Shown in pieces: positions 6,691 to 6,767 of a DNA stretch of 6,767 nt (position 1 is its first letter; every line of letters begins with the position of its first letter). The position numbers and the translations under genes are program-made. The DNA comes from Promethearchaeota archaeon (lineage in GTDB: Archaea > Asgardarchaeota > Lokiarchaeia > Sigynarchaeales > SOKP01): the NCBI GenBank assembly GCA_016839905.1, contig JAEOTJ010000210.1, forward strand, positions 1 through 6,767, written 5' to 3'. The notes under the pieces were generated by a model. The model ran no database searches, had not been told where the DNA came from, and saw nothing but the letters and a program-made list of their open reading frames with translations.

Positions 6691-6767
6691 TTATTTCCAT
6701 TCCTTTTTCCATTTATCTCTCGGAATATTTTGACGACAATATTCCACGCATTTATGACCGTCATAAC
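6691..6767 (-). CDS. Probable C-terminal end of an unidentified protein, cut by the window edge
   Basis: Read leftward from 6765, one frame gives 24 codons and a TAA stop at 6691-6693. It encodes YDGHKCVEYC, then RQNIPRDKWKKEWK. The mix of charged and aromatic residues, with C-x-x-x-C, looks like a genuine soluble protein C-terminus. The competing frame stays open to about 6588 but reads as low-complexity hydrophobic sequence (ILINNLNIL, FFFLY) typical of AT-rich noncoding DNA. The two cysteines could form half of a metal site, but no family is recognisable from so short a piece. The orientation matches the surface operon, but the gap of about 190 bp with its own promoter suggests a separate unit. 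Confidence 0.45.
   Translation of the reverse strand, partial: YDGHKCVEYCRQNIPRDKWKKEWK

Noticed and set aside
6588..6767. Open reverse frame of about 60 codons from the right edge
   Set aside because: The translation is hydrophobic low-complexity sequence running into the A/T-rich promoter zone. The 24-codon frame ending at 6691 has a more protein-like composition.
1..6767. CRISPR array, tRNA/rRNA genes, transposase or integrase
   Set aside because: No regularly spaced repeats, tRNA-like cloverleaf or recombinase motifs were seen on either strand. The repeats present are protein-domain repeats or the tail duplication.

Overview
The window is AT-rich archaeal DNA. The two reverse-strand genes encode large secreted, membrane-anchored surface proteins with many N-X-S/T sequons, a C-terminal hydrophobic helix and a short basic tail. 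One joins a NosD-type beta-helix to Ig-like repeats with a 'WY.....F.G...I.Q..W......I.I.FHANDS.GN' pattern. That style, together with the TATA-like promoters and low GC, is what I know from Asgard (Promethearchaeota/Lokiarchaeia-like) genomes. The taxonomic placement is an inference. No rRNA or tRNA gene, CRISPR array or transposase is visible to confirm it.

Layout, left to right. Positions 31-99 (reverse strand) hold a startless fossil of a C-terminal tail that closely matches the tail of the large surface protein 3.6 kb away. Positions 180-2174 (forward) encode a 664-residue SIR2-family protein with intact NADase-type residues fused to seven or eight TPRs; this is a candidate immune or stress effector. 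A 172-bp convergent gap follows, with a perfect hairpin and T-tracts serving the reverse-strand transcript. Positions 2347-3657 (reverse) encode an extracellular eight-repeat beta-propeller protein. Positions 3682-6501 (reverse) encode the 939-residue beta-helix/Ig-like surface protein. It lies 24 bp upstream of the propeller gene, so the two probably form one transcription unit read from a promoter near 6555-6605. At the right edge, 6691-6767 probably holds the last 24 codons of another reverse-strand gene.

Functionally there are two unrelated blocks. The reverse-strand pair likely makes cell-surface proteins that are secreted together and bind carbohydrates or other proteins. The forward-strand SIR2-TPR gene is intracellular, has its own promoter and has no obvious partner gene here. 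The fossil tail immediately upstream of its promoter suggests that the SIR2-TPR gene sits where a paralogous surface-protein gene was lost or interrupted, as expected for an accessory, defence-type insertion. That history is inferred from about 70 bp of similarity and is not proven.
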